The position numbers were made by a program, and so were the translations under genes. DNA of 45,341 nt from an uncultured Eubacteriaceae bacterium (GTDB lineage Bacteria; Bacillota; Clostridia; Eubacteriales; Eubacteriaceae). The DNA lies in NCBI GenBank assembly GCA_945867155.1, contig CAMBHL010000010.1, positions 1 to 45,341 of the forward strand. The letters run 5' to 3'. The notes under the pieces are model-generated. The model saw only the letters and a list, made by a program, of their open reading frames with translations, was not told the origin of the DNA and ran no database searches. Of the stretch, positions 45,291 to 45,341 are shown in pieces (within the stretch, counting starts at the first letter, position 1; each line of letters opens with the position of its first letter).

Positions 45291-45341
45291 CAGACTGTCG
45301 ACAAACCGCATTCGAAAAATATTCGGATGTGGTTTTTTATA
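45291..45341. repeat. Right copy of the 51-bp inverted repeat
   Basis: Exact reverse complement of 5-55. Read on the plus strand it gives CAGACTGTCGAC, then a 14-bp stem (AAACCGCATTCGAA with TTCGGATGTGGTTT, loop AAATA) and TTTTATA, which has terminator form and suits the parvulin transcript. The window ends inside it. Confidence 0.9.

Noticed and set aside
1..45341. A circular molecule such as a plasmid, suggested by matching ends
   Set aside because: The ends match in inverted, not direct, orientation, so they cannot be joined into a circle by overlap; gene content is chromosomal.

Overview
The window reads as a chromosomal segment of a low-GC, strictly anaerobic Firmicute, most likely class Clostridia. 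Supporting evidence is the AT-rich sequence, AGGAGG-type ribosome binding sites, TGA used as a stop, a one-chain pyruvate:ferredoxin oxidoreductase, an indolepyruvate:ferredoxin oxidoreductase, and Firmicute-type gene orders (pcrA-ligA-gatCAB, dnaG-rpoD-trmK-nif3, rimP-nusA-ylxR-infB-rbfA-nrnA-truB-ribF). I cannot name the genus. There is no prophage, insertion sequence, CRISPR array, rRNA or tRNA that I can support, and no gene-free stretch longer than about 210 bases.

Layout. Left part (1-7,121): zapA and an unrecognised partner, convergent with a PDZ-less HtrA protease; then a plus-strand run of a Xer-type recombinase, glutaminyl-tRNA synthetase, a phenylacetate-CoA ligase family enzyme and an ACT-domain protein, closed by a 22-bp-stem bidirectional terminator. 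From 44,264 down to 7,127 every gene is on the minus strand, about 37 kb in one direction. In transcription order these are: pyrH-frr; rimP-nusA-ylxR-infB-rbfA-nrnA-truB-ribF; dnaG-rpoD-trmK-nif3; iorA-iorB-small Cys-rich protein; plsY and a terminator; a membrane protein, a hypoxanthine-DNA glycosylase, a large unknown zinc-ribbon protein, pcrA and ligA; gatC-gatA-gatB-rph-rdgB-yfcE; pyruvate:ferredoxin oxidoreductase; isocitrate dehydrogenase and a radical-SAM pair. A cytoplasmic parvulin is divergent from pyrH at the right end.

How the genes fit together. Most of the window is core information processing: translation (GlnRS, GatCAB, IF-2, RbfA, RimP, RRF, TruB, TrmK), transcription (SigA, NusA), replication and repair (DnaG, PcrA, LigA, glycosylase), nucleotide metabolism (PyrH, RdgB) and lipid synthesis (PlsY). 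The metabolic genes suggest fermentation through ferredoxin: pyruvate to acetyl-CoA, aryl-pyruvates to aryl-acetyl-CoA, and possibly aryl-acetate/CoA interconversion by the ligase.

Points that stand out: both window ends carry the same 51-bp sequence in inverted orientation, which contains a terminator-like hairpin; intrinsic-terminator hairpins lie just in front of pyrH and of rimP-nusA, suggesting attenuation; and an unrecognised 673-residue protein with a zinc ribbon and an apparent internal duplication sits inside the pcrA-ligA repair cluster. I did not find a clear new multi-gene defence or mobile system; the unknown protein and the leader structures are the best leads.
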